Below, one piece after another: positions 38,301 to 53,300 of a stretch of DNA of 64,000 bases. This stretch comes from Clostridia bacterium (GTDB taxonomy: Bacteria; Bacillota; Clostridia; Christensenellales; UBA1242), in assembly GCA_023228225.1 (NCBI GenBank), contig JALOBO010000001.1, forward strand, positions 1-64,000, written 5' to 3'. The translations under genes and the position numbers were made by a program. The notes under the pieces are model-generated. The model was given only the letters and a program-made list of their open reading frames with translations. It did not search any database and was not told the DNA's origin. The stretch's first letter is position 1, and each line of letters opens with the position of its first letter.

Positions 38301-38328
38301 AACCATTTTTTAATTTTTCATTTTTCAT
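35317..38328 (-). CDS. Surface protein with MBG domains and BspA-type leucine-rich repeats
   Basis: A 1003-residue exported protein. It has a basic N terminus and one hydrophobic segment (about residues 22-48). Several Ig-like/MBG-type repeats follow (about 50-590), recognisable by YNG..., VYGETESP and TRETGENAGDYDF patterns. After a linker come at least ten BspA-type leucine-rich repeats of about 23 residues (about 690-960), with the typical AFxNCxxLxxIxLPxxLxxIG rhythm. BspA repeats bind host matrix and other cells. No LPxTG or C-terminal helix is present, so it may be held by the N-terminal helix. Middle gene of the operon, 9 bp after the giant gene. Confidence 0.88.
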   Translation of the reverse strand: MKNEKLKNGLFKIIKAFKNKKFLIIFIASIMTIVSAMIVLFTGLLTGQEFNFSHNGESFYYNGNPIEFYVTNPTEGVEYTYTFNGEITLPVQIGQYTVIITGTKGNIIQSKTFSINIIQMALTFETPDSNPVYDGNTHSIRAFCELSDAEITYTYNGSSALPVNAGNYTVVARIENSICITSATTIFTINKKPVDVVFGDSEFDYDGQVKTPLPTVENLNNLNYLFYYNGFVTTFRDANVYEDVVAVLDEQNYSGTSLGATITINKAQTQMQLNTTTFTYSGENLDISNLIEPSNLTYQVMYKKSDATIYSSSKPIDTGEYSVKIILLDNNYTADELIETINIEKKELIVKLSSNQNKIYGETDSELSIEGVGLVGGDLLYNVFDVESITREIGENAGLYDVEIVGDLNTISSVNYQLSIDNSVQYEILKKPLTITIDNEFLNKVYGETESPFEFSADGFIGSDTIALIGGTITRETGENAGDYDFIFSTLISDNYSFLESNQKFTISKASAEILPLNWCKVFGDLEPSLLFNFADADLSELSYSGELTRVEGEIVGEYDFDCSNLITDNYNLFVNSTKKFQVLEPTTIGITYADDGNGNFTATISSNITDCAIAYIYNETPVTKIILSEDVSLTGYLVLPSSLTKFDGNINSFDIELIVNTNNTWIQKQNNIYYTTNFTNILFVDNVIGDIELNENLQQIPSSAFKGQTELTGITLYQNIITIGKNAFLDCVKLVSINLPNSIQTIGDSAFKNCTKLTTITLPNNLKNINNSLFENCEFLTTVNIPNSVLNIGNGAFKNCYVLNLSSLPTSLLGIGNEAFLNNKELKSVIMSEGLIGLGESAFSGCSNLKTVILSTSTHIDFDIIPMATFENCVNLESISLPSNIKNIGAYAFYNCSSLITIALNSVLEIGEYAFNNTKLSNIELTSIQKISVYAFTNCLHLESAIIGADIIELEEYIFYDCDAGLTININCSATYFETLNDINYHWNYYDNTNFYSINWNN

Positions 38329-38337
38329 TTGAAACTC

Positions 38338-41300
38338 CTATCTACTCAATATAATTTCGTTAATTTCGTTTTCATACACTGCAACAAATATTGTTTTGGA
38401 AACACTACCATCTTCGCTCCAAACCGTAACAAAAGCATTACCCTCGCCAACTGCTGTTATTGTTCCGCTATTTGAAACGGTTACCACGCTAGAATTTGAA
38501 GTTGTATAGATAACTTTGGCATTCAATGGTTCAATTAAAACTAATAAGTTTTCCTTTTCACCTTTTTTAATTGCCATACTGTTTGTAGTTGATGTTATTG
38601 ATGTTGCGTTAATGCTTTCTTTTAATAATGTATTAAAGCCACCGCTCAATTCATTGTTGTTAAGATTTTTTTCAACATATTCACTTGTAATTATCAATTT
38701 CGCATAAAACTCATTGCCTGTAAAATTATTAGATAAAAGCGCACTAATATTTACCGCAGTATTTGAGTAAATTTTGCTAATAAGTACTGTTTCTAACACT
38801 TCGCCATTTTTATTACAAAATTTTGCCGTAATATTCAAAGCATTACTTAAGCCGTTATTATATATAGTTACATAAGCATATATTTTACCATTGTTTTCAA
38901 TTACATCAATAGATTTTATAGATAGTTCAACATTAACTGTGCTATATTCTATCAAATCATCTTCTATATCAACACCATTACATATTATTTCAATAAATAA
39001 ATCAATGTCATTTTCACCAACAGTAATATTGATTAAAGCATTTTCAATGGAATTTGGATTGATTCTTGCAATATTTTTTGTTGCTAATAAATTTGTCTTT
39101 GCACTATTGCTGTAAATGTTTACTGTAATATTTGTGGCTATTTTAGAACCACTGTTATTGATAGGTAAACTTAAATTGACAATTCCATTTTCTTTTGTGT
39201 GTGAAATTTTATTTTCATCAATAGATAAATATGCACTAAACGATTTAACAACATATCCTAGATCGGCTACTTCATAAGTAGTAATAGTATCATTTTCAAC
39301 AACTTCAAATTGTCGGATTTTAATAAATAATATTTCTAGGTTGCCAGCATCGTCATAATTTAAATTGCAATAACCGTTGACATCTTGTGCCTCAGTTATT
39401 AGCACTTCACCACTTATTTCATCTAATACAGGATAATACATAATTGAAAATAAATTTTTAATTATTTCGCCATTTTCATTAATGGATAATCCACTATAAA
39501 CAACGGCAATATTATTTTCATTACTTGCCGTATAGAAACTTTCCGCTTTAAAGTTTTCACTTAAAATTTTAAAATCGCCACTGATTAAATCATAAATTAT
39601 TAAATCTGTGCCCGAAATAAAGCCTGCATATATGGCATCATTTGCTTTAATAATCCTTACAGATTTTACTCCACCATACAAAACAACTTTGTTTAAATCA
39701 CTCCATTCACCTGTATCAAAATCATAAACAATATATCCAAAATATTTATCATCATAGGTTAATAAATTGCTATCATCATCTACTTCAAATATATAGTATG
39801 CTTTATTATTATAAACGCCTAATGCAGAGGAAACAATATTTCCTATATTTGTTTTTGCAATATTAACAGTATTATAACCATTATCATAGACGCAATATAA
39901 TATTTTGTTATTAATAGGACTACTTAAGGTTAATTCAGTTATTGTATTTTCATCACTGTAGTCATTATTTGTATTCTTTTGGAAAACAATAATGCCATTA
40001 TCGCCTTCGGTAGCAATAATTGGTGCATAATCTCTATAAATATCATCAGTAAGTTTTTTTACTGTCCAGTTTGTACCATCAAATTCTGCCACTGCCATTT
40101 CTGCAAATTTGAAGCTATTAGAAAGACTTTCGGTATAAACTCTTTGTTTTGAGTAAACAATTTGTGCTTTGCCATTTAAAGTGGTCAAAATAAATTCAGA
40201 ATCACCAAAAGTATCATTATCCACCGTTCCAATATCAGTTAATATGCCATTTTCAAGAATTCCATAAGATAAAACTTCAATTATATTACCATCTTTTTCA
40301 ATTGTATCATTCCATACAATCATTTTTCTGTTATCGTTTAAATTTACCATTTGTGGTTTAACTGATGGATTTAAGGTGTCAATAATAACATCTTCGGTAA
40401 TGCCACTTCCTTCGGTGTATTGTCCAATTTCGTGTTGCCGTATATATATTGCCTTATCAATCAATTTCAATTGACCAATGGGCATATTTAAAAATTCTGA
40501 ATTATATAAATCTTCGTAATGGCCAATTTCAAAACTTGCAAACTCATAACTAAATGAGAAAATTGTTAAATAAACCGTACCTCCACCGCTAAATTTTAAT
40601 CCAAATTCACAATTTCCATTATCATGTACTTTTAAACTTGTATCCACGGCACCCCAAGCACCAACGCCAACAATACCATCAACGCCAATGCCTCCTTCAA
40701 CTTTAATACCAAGATTATAGGTTATATCACCATCTTTATGATAGCATATCAATTCACTTGAATATTCTTGAATATTTTGCCAAGCAAGTTCAAATTGTGT
40801 TTGAATTGCTGCACGCATACTAATATTAACATACACTGGTACAGGAATAAAGACAACAGGTACAACGAATTGTTGTTGAAAAAATGTAGCATAATCATTC
40901 ATACTAGTTATATAACAAGCCTGAAGATTAACAGGTTCCCAACGCTTATTATTATATCTCATTTCCATGATCGCACCAGATACAGTGTTAATTTTGGCAC
41001 CTAATGTACTAAATATGGACATCACAGCATCCTCTAATAGTCCCTCTCCGAAACTTTGATTAGGATCCTCTGTAACATCTAGACTCTTTGTATTAGCAGC
41101 ATACCCCATATACACTTTCATTGTTAAATTTGATTGATCAATTTCATAAGTGTATCCTGATTCACCAAATTGTGGAGTAAAACTTTCACCTTCAACATAA
41201 CAAGCATTCAACGTATTAGTAGCTGCTAAAATTGCCATTGTTTGATCGGCAGATTGAATTGCGGCTTCAATAGGATCTAATCCTATTGCTAACAATGGAT

Positions 41301-44300
41301 TTGTTTCATATTCTAGTCCGCCGGTTTTTATAACCATTGTTAAATAATCGCCATCTCCAACTTCGTTTAAATATTTTCCATATAAAGTAGCAGTTACATA
41401 CATATAATCGCTGTCTACATATGAAGTAATTAAAGTATATCTACCCGAATAGAAGTCATAGTTTACTGTATTTTGTCCTGCACGAATATAATTGTTTGAA
41501 TCATTATACCAATTAAAGTAAACTCTTAAATTGCTTGTGTCAAAACTATTAAGTTTTAACTTAACAACCATTTGATAGCCATTAAATGACATTGTTTTTG
41601 CTGTCATTTTTAGTTCAATAATTGTACCAACACTATATCTTTCATACGTTCTTCCGCCAACAATTTCAGTTCCTCTTATAGTGTTCATTGTATAAGTAAA
41701 ATCAGAAACATCTCTATTTATAGGATCTTTATCATAACTATAAGTAGGAGCATTTTCAACTGTTGTTCCCATAGGATCCATTTCGTAAGGAGTATCAGAT
41801 TGATCTGGACGATAACGATATTTGAAAAGAGATGACATAGTATAAATATCGTAACTATCAAATGTTGGTAATTCATTGCTTTCATATGTTTTTAAATATA
41901 TAACTTCATTAATTGCAGTATTAGTATAAGTATAATCAATTTCTCTACTTTCAAGTATATCTACAATTTCTAAATCGCTATAAATATAATCTTCTGTATT
42001 AATGTAAAGTTTTAAAGGAATACCAATAGAAATATAGAATGTAACCATACCATCAATATTAGTACAACCATATTGTGTTCTATTATTTTGAACGCAAGCA
42101 ACACTTAAATTTTTGATTGCCAAATTTTGTCCTGCTGTATAGAAAGTATAAACTGCCCCTATATTTTCCAATTCATATGTAATTATTTTTCTTACAGTAG
42201 GAACAGAAAGGGTAATGCCTTGAAATACTGCATTTTTTATTGTGATAGAAAATTCGTAAATACCATAAGTTGAAATATTAATGTTAAATGTTACAATACC
42301 TTGTTCGTTGCTTATTATTTCACTTTCAACACCATTAAATATAATTTTACAAGCAATATTGGGAACAATGTTACCATATATTGAAACTTTGTATTTTAAT
42401 GTAAGCATACCTAACGCATTGATATTACTTGGAACTTTAGTATTTTCTAAAATTGTAAAAGAAGTTGCATCAACTACATTAATAGAATCAACAACATAAC
42501 AAATTTCATTATCTAAATTATCATAGGCAATTAATGTAACCATTTTTTGGTCCATTGATACATTAGGTAAAGTTAAGATGCTTGAAGTTGTATTATAAGT
42601 GATTCCATTAACAATCCAAACATAACGTGCAGCATTTGGTGAAAGTTCATTTGCATTGATTTCAGCAGTTGCACCAACAACATAGAAAGGTGAAGAAGTA
42701 TTAAGTTTTGCCGTTCTTTCGGTATTATCAATAATATAATACGTTACACTTTGATTGTTATTTAATAATATCTTATTACCGTTTTCTTGTCTTAGAGTTA
42801 TCGTAAAACTTTCAAGTCTTTCATAGAAGTTGTCCACTTTAAATTCAATAGCAAGATTATATTCATTAATTCCTATTGTATAATTAAATTGTGTTCCACC
42901 ACTAATAATATAGTCTCTATTAATTACTGCTCTATTCTCTGATATGTCAATATTTAAAACGCCCGAGCTGTTTGCATAAATTCTTAAATTAAATGATGCT
43001 GTATTCCCCTCAGTTGCTGTAGTTTGTATATTTTCATTTTCTATCCAAGCGTAAGCATTTATTTTTTCATTAGCATATTTAAACTTAAATAATGTAGATT
43101 TAACATATCCACCTATAACCATACCTAATTTTAATAAATTATCTTCTTCATCAACAAATGTGATAAATTGCACATAACTAGATAGATAATTATCAAATTT
43201 ATAAATACCTTCAATATATACACTTTCTGTGTTGATATCGTATTTATAGATTATAAATCTATCACGATAAACACTTATTAATTCTTTAATTCCATCGTTA
43301 TCTAAATCAATAGTATAATTATAATTTTGACCGTAAGAATCAACAATATTAATGAAATTGTAAATTAAAGAATTATTAATATAAATTTCAATTCGGCAAT
43401 CATTATAGCCCGATTGATCATAATTAATTGTTATATTATCCGATAAATTTATATCTCCACGTCCTGGTACTGATACAGCTCCTAAATCACCATTATTAGA
43501 TACGAGTTCTGAAGTATTAGAATACAGATTTGTTGAAGCACAATTAAAGATTTCTTCTTGTTCGGCTTGTGAAGCTTGCTTCATTAAGCCACTGTCATCA
43601 TTACTAATAACAAAACTTGCGTGGTTACAACCATTTCCGTTAATAACGGCATCATTTGACAAATTGACTAATTCAACACTCCAATAAATACCGTTATTAT
43701 ATTCGCCATTATTTGTTACTGTAATAGGCACATAAACTGTTGATTGATATTCATCAAAATGCGAAGAAATTGTTGTATATAATTCTCCATTTGGTTTGTA
43801 AACTTTTACATCAAAAGTCATAAATTCTGTACCAATAGTTCTAGAAACAAGTAAATCATAAACTTCATTTTCATTTATAATAGGCATTTTGTTTCCATCG
43901 TAATTATATTGTTCATAAGGGGTAATTCTAACTTTGCCGCCAAAATCGTTATCAATAATATTGATAACTTTTCTTGATACAATAACACCATTTTTTAATA
44001 CATAAATAATAATTGAATTTTCATTCCTAATATCATCATCTTCAAAATTAAAGGTGAATTCTTTGGCGCTTTCGCCAATTTCCAATTTATAAAGTCCATC
44101 AATTATTGTATAATTCAACACGCCTTGAATAACAACTTGTAAAGTAAATTCATCTTCACTTAAACTATTATCTTGTGGTCTAGTTATTGAAAATTTTGTT
44201 GATTGTTCATATTCATTAACAGATATTTGACTATCAATTTTTAATACATAATCAATGGAAGATTGTTTTAAATATGTCAATTTTATCTTATTATTAACAA

Positions 44301-47300
44301 TGTTAACAATTGTTGCCTTAACAGTACCATTGTTCGTAAAATCTATATAAGCGACATTATCCAATTTTGTTAAATTTATCTTAATACAGTCATTATTATA
44401 AACAACATAAGTAAATGTTTTTATGCCTGTTGCGGTTTTTATTGTAACAATATAATCAATTACGCTATCATTATTTATATCAACAAATTCGCAACCTATT
44501 AATTTGCCGCCAATTTGTGTAAGTTGATATTTATAATTTAAAGTATCAATTACATAACCAGATAATTTTTCATAGATATAAATGTTATTTGTAGCGGCAT
44601 CTTGAACACACAAATATGCCTTATAATCGTTATGTTTCATAAAGGCACAATTGAAGGCAAAATTATTTGGCATATTGAAAGTATATCTATAATTACCAGC
44701 ATAATTGTAAGAATAAACTAATGATTTTACAACTTCATAATTTTTTTGATTAATTGTTATAGTTCCGTCAGTTACAAAGCTAGTAAATTCATTAACAGTT
44801 TTATCTTCAATATAACTTAAACTTAATTTATTAGGAGAACCACCAAAAATTTGATATTCATATTCAATTCCATTAGCATAACAATAGAACACCATATTTC
44901 TTTCTTCAGAGTTATTTTTATTAGTGCTTTTATAATAAAGCATAAAGTCATTTCTGTAATATCCATTTATATTTACAAAATTAGTACTGTAAATTTTACT
45001 GTAAAATTTATTTTCTGCTGAATAGTTTATTTCATAAATACATTTTGATAGGCCCATAAGAAGTTTAGAAACATAATTTTGACCTAAAGCACTTTTGTCG
45101 TTATCATAAGTGAATATTGAAAAATCTAAATTTCCATAATAATTTATATCATTATTAGACCAAATAGGTTTGCCATTGCTTTCATCAACAAAACTTGTGC
45201 CCGTTCCTTTAAAGGCATAAACTGAATAAAGTCCATCATAAACGACCAAATCATCTATACCGTCATTAGTTACATCAAATAATATATATTTCATATAATT
45301 ATAATCATAATTGGTTAAATCAAGTTCAACACTTGAAATAATTTCATTACAAATAAAATTATCTTCGTCAGTAAAATAAATAACAATGTCGCCCTCTGGA
45401 TCAACATAACAATCTTCGCTTATCAATCGTAATTTTGCAAATCTATCACTACCATCATTAGTGTTATTATCACTAAGCATAATAGTAATTGTAAAATTGC
45501 GAATTCCATTATATGATGTAAATGAAAGTGGATAAGATAAAATACCTATTTCGCCAACACTTGAAACTAATTCTACTGAAACAGTTTTATCACCAATTAA
45601 AGAGCCATTTCGTGTAACATTTAAAACATATTCGCCAGCATTTTCTATAACTCTAATTGTGTCTAAATCAAACACAAAACTAATCACACCACTTTTTATA
45701 GTGCAAGTAATTGAATCTTCTGTAATATGTACATAATCTAATGCACAAGTGAAAGCAATTTCAAAATTTGTATCACTTTGACTTTCATACATCAACAATT
45801 CAACTTCTATTGTTTTTGTCTTTTCACCAGGTAAAAATGTAACAGTGCCATTACTTATTGCGGTAAAGTGTGTACCACTTACTGCTGTTTTATCAATAGT
45901 ATTATAATTTATAGTTATTTCGCCGTCATCACCGCCCATTCTAGTTAAAGTTATGTAAGCTATTGGATTTGAATCTATAAATGTTTTATCACTTACAGAA
46001 ATTATAGACTCTCCATCTCTTATTATTGCAGGCAAACTAATAACACTACTGTTTATATTTGGAGTTAAAATTCCAAGTACAATATCGAAATATCTGTCTT
46101 GTTCTTTTATAGTATTGTTTAAAATAGGAATAAATATTGAATTTAAACCAGGTGTAATATATATATAAGACTTTTCAAAACGACCATTTTCAAAATACTC
46201 GCTTTCGGCATAAATTGTAACAGTATTATATTTTGTAAGATTACTTTCAAAAGGTTTTGTATAATTAAACTGAATTTCAACTTCGCCACAATGCTCCAAT
46301 ATTTCTATTCTTTGATTGTTTGCAAAAGAAATTTCACCATAATAAATGCTATCATCTGCTTGTAAAATAATTGGCTCACTAAGCGTTATATTATTTACTA
46401 TTTCGTCATTATAAACCACTTCAAAAGATAATTTATAACTTGCTCTTGTTGGTTTATTTGTTAAAAATTCAGTTGGAATAATTACAATTTTATAATTTCT
46501 AACATTGTTTATATAACTTGAACAAACTTTTCTTGTTGACACTATATAATCTTGTTCTGCTGTAAGTAATTGTTCATACTCAACAATAATATTAAAATCA
46601 AAATCATATTGAACACCTGTATAAACCACATTTAATTCAATATTGTTATCATACGAAATATGCTGACTTTCCACACTAAATTGTAAACTTCCGGCAGTAT
46701 TTATATCTTTAACATCAATAAGTAAATCTGATGAATTTGTAAATGTAGTGCCAGTTGTATATGATTCATAGAATTTTGCAGTAAGCCTATTTATAGGTTT
46801 TTCAAATTTGTTGTTGTCAATTGAAGTAAAAATAATATTTTTTTCTGTTTGATATCTATCAAAAGATAATTTGATAAGTCCATTTTCATAAGAAACATTA
46901 TCTGTCGATTTTAAAATATAGTCGATGCCATACTTCAAATCACCTTGCAAAAATATTGCCAAACTTACTGGGCAATTACTATCTTCATCTCTTTCCAATT
47001 TGATGCTAAAATCTTCGCCTTCATTTATTGTAATACTTTCATCAGCAAACTCAATATTACCAAAAACAGCATTATCTATTACTTTAATGCTTGTTTCAGC
47101 AAGTAAAATTCCATCATATAAAGCCGTTACGATATAATTTCTATCGGCATTTTTTAATATATCGCAACTTAAAGTTGGAATATAAATTTTACCTAATGAA
47201 GTTATTGTGCGGTTGTAATAAGCAAATTCAAAATCTGGTAAATAATTCAAAGTACTTTGAATTTTAATAGTAACTGGAACTTGAATAATTGAAATACTAT

Positions 47301-50300
47301 GGGTAATTCCTAGTTCAAGAACTTGTCCCTCTACCACTTCAAAATAATTGTTTGTAAATGATATTTCCCCCAAACTTTCAATGTTTTCCACATTTACTTT
47401 TGGCTTATTTCTTAACACAAAAGATTCGCCCATATTAGGAATTGAATTAAGTACAATATAATCTTCAAAATTACTTGTTATTTTGTTGTCTGTATTTAAT
47501 TTTATTTTAACTGATTTTTCTGTTTCAAATCTTTCAAATTTTACATAATAAGGGTAGGTTAAAACATCTATTGAGTGTTCGTTGTTTTGTAAACCAAAAT
47601 CAAAATAACATTCTTTTGCGATATTTCCTGTTCTAGTTAAATAAATTGTATATGATTCATTTTCTTTATATTCATAAGCTGCGTTTGTAAAACCAATTTG
47701 AGCGTCGCCTAAGTTACTATATAGAGTAACTTCCATAGTGCTATAATAAGTTTTAAATATTGTTCCGCTAGGTGAATATATTTCAAAAATAATTGTCTTA
47801 GTTTGATTTTCTAAAATATTTCCTTGACCTTTAATTGTAAAATAAGCGGATTGAACATGGTATGGAAGAATAACGCTTTGAGTAATAAATTCATAATCTT
47901 CGCTAGTTGCTGTTCCACCAATTTGTCTAATAGCAATATCAACATTTTTTTGATCGCCCCAACTATCTATATAGAGATTGGTTTCTATTGTATCCATTGC
48001 CCTAACGCTTGTAGATACAAAATTGATAGCATTATTTCTACTAGTATTTTTAATATTAAATGTAACAATATTATTTGCAATAAAACAATTTTCGTAACTT
48101 ATAATTTCAAAAGTAACATAAGTATCGATAAGCAAGCCATCATCAGGTGTTTTAAAATAAATTGAATAAGTTAATAAATTGGTATTGAAATTTATTTCTA
48201 AATCGCCAAGATTGATTATTTCATTATTTATGTTTTTTAATTTTAATTCATCATTATTTGAAGTTATTCTTAATGTGATTGTTGGTAAATAATTTTCTTG
48301 TGGAGCATTGAGAAGTGCAAAAACGATTTTATTACCATCTTCACTATTGGTAATAAATTGATCCCAATTTTCTTTTATGTTTGTATTGGAACTAGAAACA
48401 TCTAGTGTTGAATATTCATCATCTTCTAAAATATTTATTGTAACAAGTCCATCGCCAATTAGTAAACAAGAATCATCAACTACGCTAACTTTTAAACGAA
48501 TAGAGAAAGTTCTTGTGTCGCTAATTATTTCGTTATCTAACCAAGAGATATTTATTTTTCGTAAATTAAATATATCACCTTGTGTTGAATTGATATAATA
48601 TACATTATCATTTACTGTATCATAGCCCAAAATTGTAAAATCATAATCATTATTCAAAACTTCAATTTTAAGTTTTACATCTCGATTTGAAGTTGTATTT
48701 TTGCTATCATATAGGTAAAAATTTGTGGATAAATAATGTTCATATAAGGTTTTTGTATAATTTGATTCACATAAGTATTGATTATTATCTAATAAATTTA
48801 TTTCAGCTTTTATTTCGGTATAAGTATAATTTATTATTGCAAAACCGTATTGAGGTTTAATAGTACCATGATTTCCAATAGACAAAATCGTCATTTTTAA
48901 TTGAATATCATGTGTAACACTTTGAATATCTGATAATGAAAAATTAAAATATAAACCCAAATCATCAATTTGAAGTGTAGTTGTGTAAGTTAAAATATTT
49001 GTTTGACTATCAAACTCATAACCATTAGCATAAGTAAAAAAATAATCAAATGTATCATTATTAATGTCTTCAATCTCAGTTAAATACTCAAGTTGTACAG
49101 TAACTTGTGCCGTAGTATTTTTTAAGACATTATTTTCTACACATATATAACCATCTACATAGCCCTGGTTTTGATAAGCAACAATATTATAATTAGTTTG
49201 ATTAAATCCAATTTCACCGGCAGATTGATTCTTTTTTAAAAGAATTTCTATTTCATTGTCATAACACCAAGCATCACTATTTAGTACTAAATTATATTTC
49301 CAAACAACATCTTCCGATATGGAATAGAAAAGTACAGGGAAATAAAATGTTACACTGGTTTCATTAGGTTTAAAGGTGATTGAATTTTCATATCCATATT
49401 GACTATAAGTAAGAGATACATTTGTATCATTTGTTCCAAGTCTATAATTAACTGTATATGAATTTGTAATTAAGCCACTTCTGTTTATTGTTATAGGAAT
49501 TAAGTAGTTATCATAAGCATCTTTAACAAAATCACCATTTTCATCTTTTAAACAATCATTATGATTTGTGATTGTTATATTTTCACCAAAACCATATTGA
49601 ACAATAGGTTTTATATAAAATCTAGTTTTATAAATTGTGCCCACACTATCTGGGGAATCAACTATCAATTCAATTTCAAAAGAAATTATGTTAGATTGTG
49701 CTATTTCTTTTATACTAATAATTGTTATTTTTTTTTGATTTTCATTATAATTAAAATTTAAATTTGAGTTTGATATAGTAAAGTTTTCATTTTCTTTTGC
49801 ACTACCATTGATTACTCTACAACTTAGTGTGGCTTTTTCTTGTCCACTAAATCTAATTACTGTGATTGAAAGAGTGTCGCCAGCATTGATAACATAATTA
49901 TCTTTTGCAAATCCAAACAATGAAATAACTTCCACAAAATTACATTTTGCAGTTTTGCTTGTTTCGCTAATTGTGCCATTATTTACGTTTAGAATAGTGG
50001 AAGTAAAGAATATTGGCGTGGTTATTCTATCGTAATTACCATAGCGCAAGATTCCTATTTCGGCTTCCATAACATTTTCAGCCATTTTAATTTGGTAATA
50101 TGATTTTAATCCATCTTCACTTGTTTTAACAAATTCAACAAAACTACGTCCATCAATATAAACATTATTTAAGGCAGTCGCACTAGATTTTTCAATAACA
50201 ATATTTATAATTAAATACCCTGTTATTGCTTTTCCACTGATTGATTCTCTTTTTAAAAGAAGCGAAGTTTGATAATTATTATAAGCATTAACTTCAGTGC

Positions 50301-53300
50301 TAAAAAACTTTAATTCGCCACCATAATTTGTGTCAATTAAATGGATAGTTATTATATTATTATCAAATAAAGTATCAGTATTGTAAGTTGGAAAATTTGT
50401 ATTTAATAATGACTTAAAGGCATTATTAACTGACAACTTGAATTGCAGGTCGCTATCGCCTCTGAAAATTCCGTCATCATCAAAATTTATTGCTAAATAA
50501 TAATTTGAATCTACTTTTATAACATTGTAACTAGAAACGACTATTCCATCATAAAGTTCAGTTAATAATTCACAAGTTAAAATTTCGGAAAGAATTAGTT
50601 TACTTGTTCCTAAAAGTTGTAATGGTATAGTAATTGTATTTTCAGTTTTATTTATATTTAAGGAATTACTAAATTTAATTTTTGCTGATTCTAATATAGT
50701 CAAGGTAAAAATATCATTTTCGCCCACATAAGAATTTGAGTCGTGTAATGATAAAGTAAATACAGCGGTTTTTATAGGACAGAAATTGTTTTCAACAGGA
50801 ATTGTTATACTAAATGATTTACTATATTCTCCTATTTCAAATGTAACATTATAATTTTCTGAACTGCCAGTAAACTCACTATAAATATATGCAATTTCAA
50901 CTTTATGAGCAGAAGACCTATTTAATTTTATATTATAAGTTTCACCCTCTTGATTAGATACAACATCATTTGCCAATTCAAAACTATAAATTGTTTCATC
51001 AATTTCATCTTCTATAATTTTAATTGTAATCAAATCGCCTGCAGCATTTTCGTAAACTGTGCCATCAATAGTTACGGATTTTATCTTAATTGCTAAATTT
51101 CTTTCAGTAGAAAAATAATCATTATCAATAACATAAAGTCTTAAACTTCCAATTACATTGTTTGCAGAAATTGAAATGGTTTTACTAAAATAAAAATCAA
51201 CATTTTCTATTGCAGCATTATAATTTAAAGTGTTCAATTCAAATTCAACAATGCAATTATATTTTGGCATATTTTTATTTAATTGTATATCAACATATCC
51301 TGCTGTTTCATCAACTTCTAAATTGCCAACATTAAATATAATTTTGAAATTTTCAATCCCAACTAATTCATCATCTCTAAAAAATATTGTTGTATAATTA
51401 GTATTTTCTACAATTCCACCACTAAGTGAAACAATTTTTAAATATGCAACTTTAGAACCAGTAACATCATTGTCAATAGGCACAATTCCTAAATAAGCAT
51501 TATTGGACCATTGACCATTAAAGTAGCCATAATCTTCATCTGTTACACCATAATTGATGGTAAAATCTTCATTTAAATGTGCAGTACTATTTTCTAACAC
51601 TTCAAGACGATAAGTAATATTGCCTTTTCCGTTTGACGACACATCTAAAATTTGAATAGGTAAACTTGTTCCATTTTCATCTACAAAATAGCTAGATTTT
51701 TCAAATGCTAATTCAAGTGGAATTTCATCATCAATAATTGTTATTGTGGTAGAAAATATCTTTACAGTAACTAATGCATTGACATCAAATAATTCTAATG
51801 TGATATTCCTTGCAGTATTAACATTGTAATTGTCGTAAATATCAAAAATATATTCTAGTTCATAAGTATTTGCACTAATTACGGAGTCAAATTCTGTTTT
51901 ATTTTGGTCATAGAAAATACTACTTACATAATCAACGCCTCTTATTGCATTTCCACCTAGTCGAATTTTTAAATTTTCGGCTGATAAATTGCTTATATTG
52001 TCACGAATAATTTTTACAACAATTTGTCCGTCCAATTCATTGACAAAATAATTTACACTTTCAAAGCCGATAGTCATTGAAGTATCAATAATTTTTACAT
52101 TAGCATTGCCAAAACTCTCATCAATTTCACTTGTGTCACTAGGATTTGAAAGTATAAGCGTATAAATTGAATTGGATAAATTTGTATAATCTTGCCTGTT
52201 ATTATCAAGTAAACCTATTTCAATCAATTTTGATTTTTCACCTGCTTCAAAGTATATGGTTCCACTTGGTGCAATATCAAAATGCAATGCGTCATTAAAA
52301 GTCCAATCAATACTACCCGACCCAACATCATTATTACGCAAAACTTCAAACGTCATTGTTGAATCAGTTTGTTCATTAAATTCATATTCCTTACTACTTA
52401 ATTTATAGATAGATTTATTTGGGTCGCCTAAATATATTCTAATAATATGAATAGTGCTATTATAGTCATAATAATCATAATCGCTTGTTAATGCAATTTC
52501 AATATAACTATTTGGCGCATAAGGATAATTATAGGTATTTAATGTAACAGTTTTTGTATCTGTTTCTAAATGGTCAAAAGTTACAATTTTATTTGTTAAA
52601 CCTGCACTTCCAAAACCATAACTACCTAAAAAAGTGGTATTTTCAGTAGAACATAACCTGAGATCAAAGCTACCATAATCACCGATGGTTCTAGTTATAT
52701 TCAAATCAACACTTTCACCAATATTAATAAAATAATTTGATCGGTCAAAAGTAAAATAACCATATTTGTTATTTTCTATCATTTTTATGCTTGTTGTATT
52801 ATTGCTTTCATTAACAACACCGTAAGTGCTGGATAGATGAAAGTTAAAAGTTATATCGCCGAAACACATATACGGATAAGATGGTAATTGAATTAAAACT
52901 GTTTGTTTTGTAATGCCTTCGTGAAAAGTTATAACTTGTGGATTGATACTATTGATTATGGTATTAAACTGTTGATTTTCAATAGAATAACCATCATAAT
53001 TTATTGTAACTTGTATTGCGGTATAACTTCCACCTGTTCTAATTAAATTAAGAGATACAGTTGTGGTATCTGTTCCCGATTCATCAACTTGATAATGGCT
53101 TTCTTCAAAAGTGATAATTCCACGAGATTCATTATCAATAATTCTTACCCTGCAATATCTAATGCTACCTATTTTAGTAAAACTATCTTGTGCATTAATT
53201 TGAATTGTGAGGTATTCATCGGCATAATCAAAAGTGTCATTATCAGTCCAACTAATAGTTAAATTTGATGTTTCTTGGTCTATTGAAAAGTTTACACTAC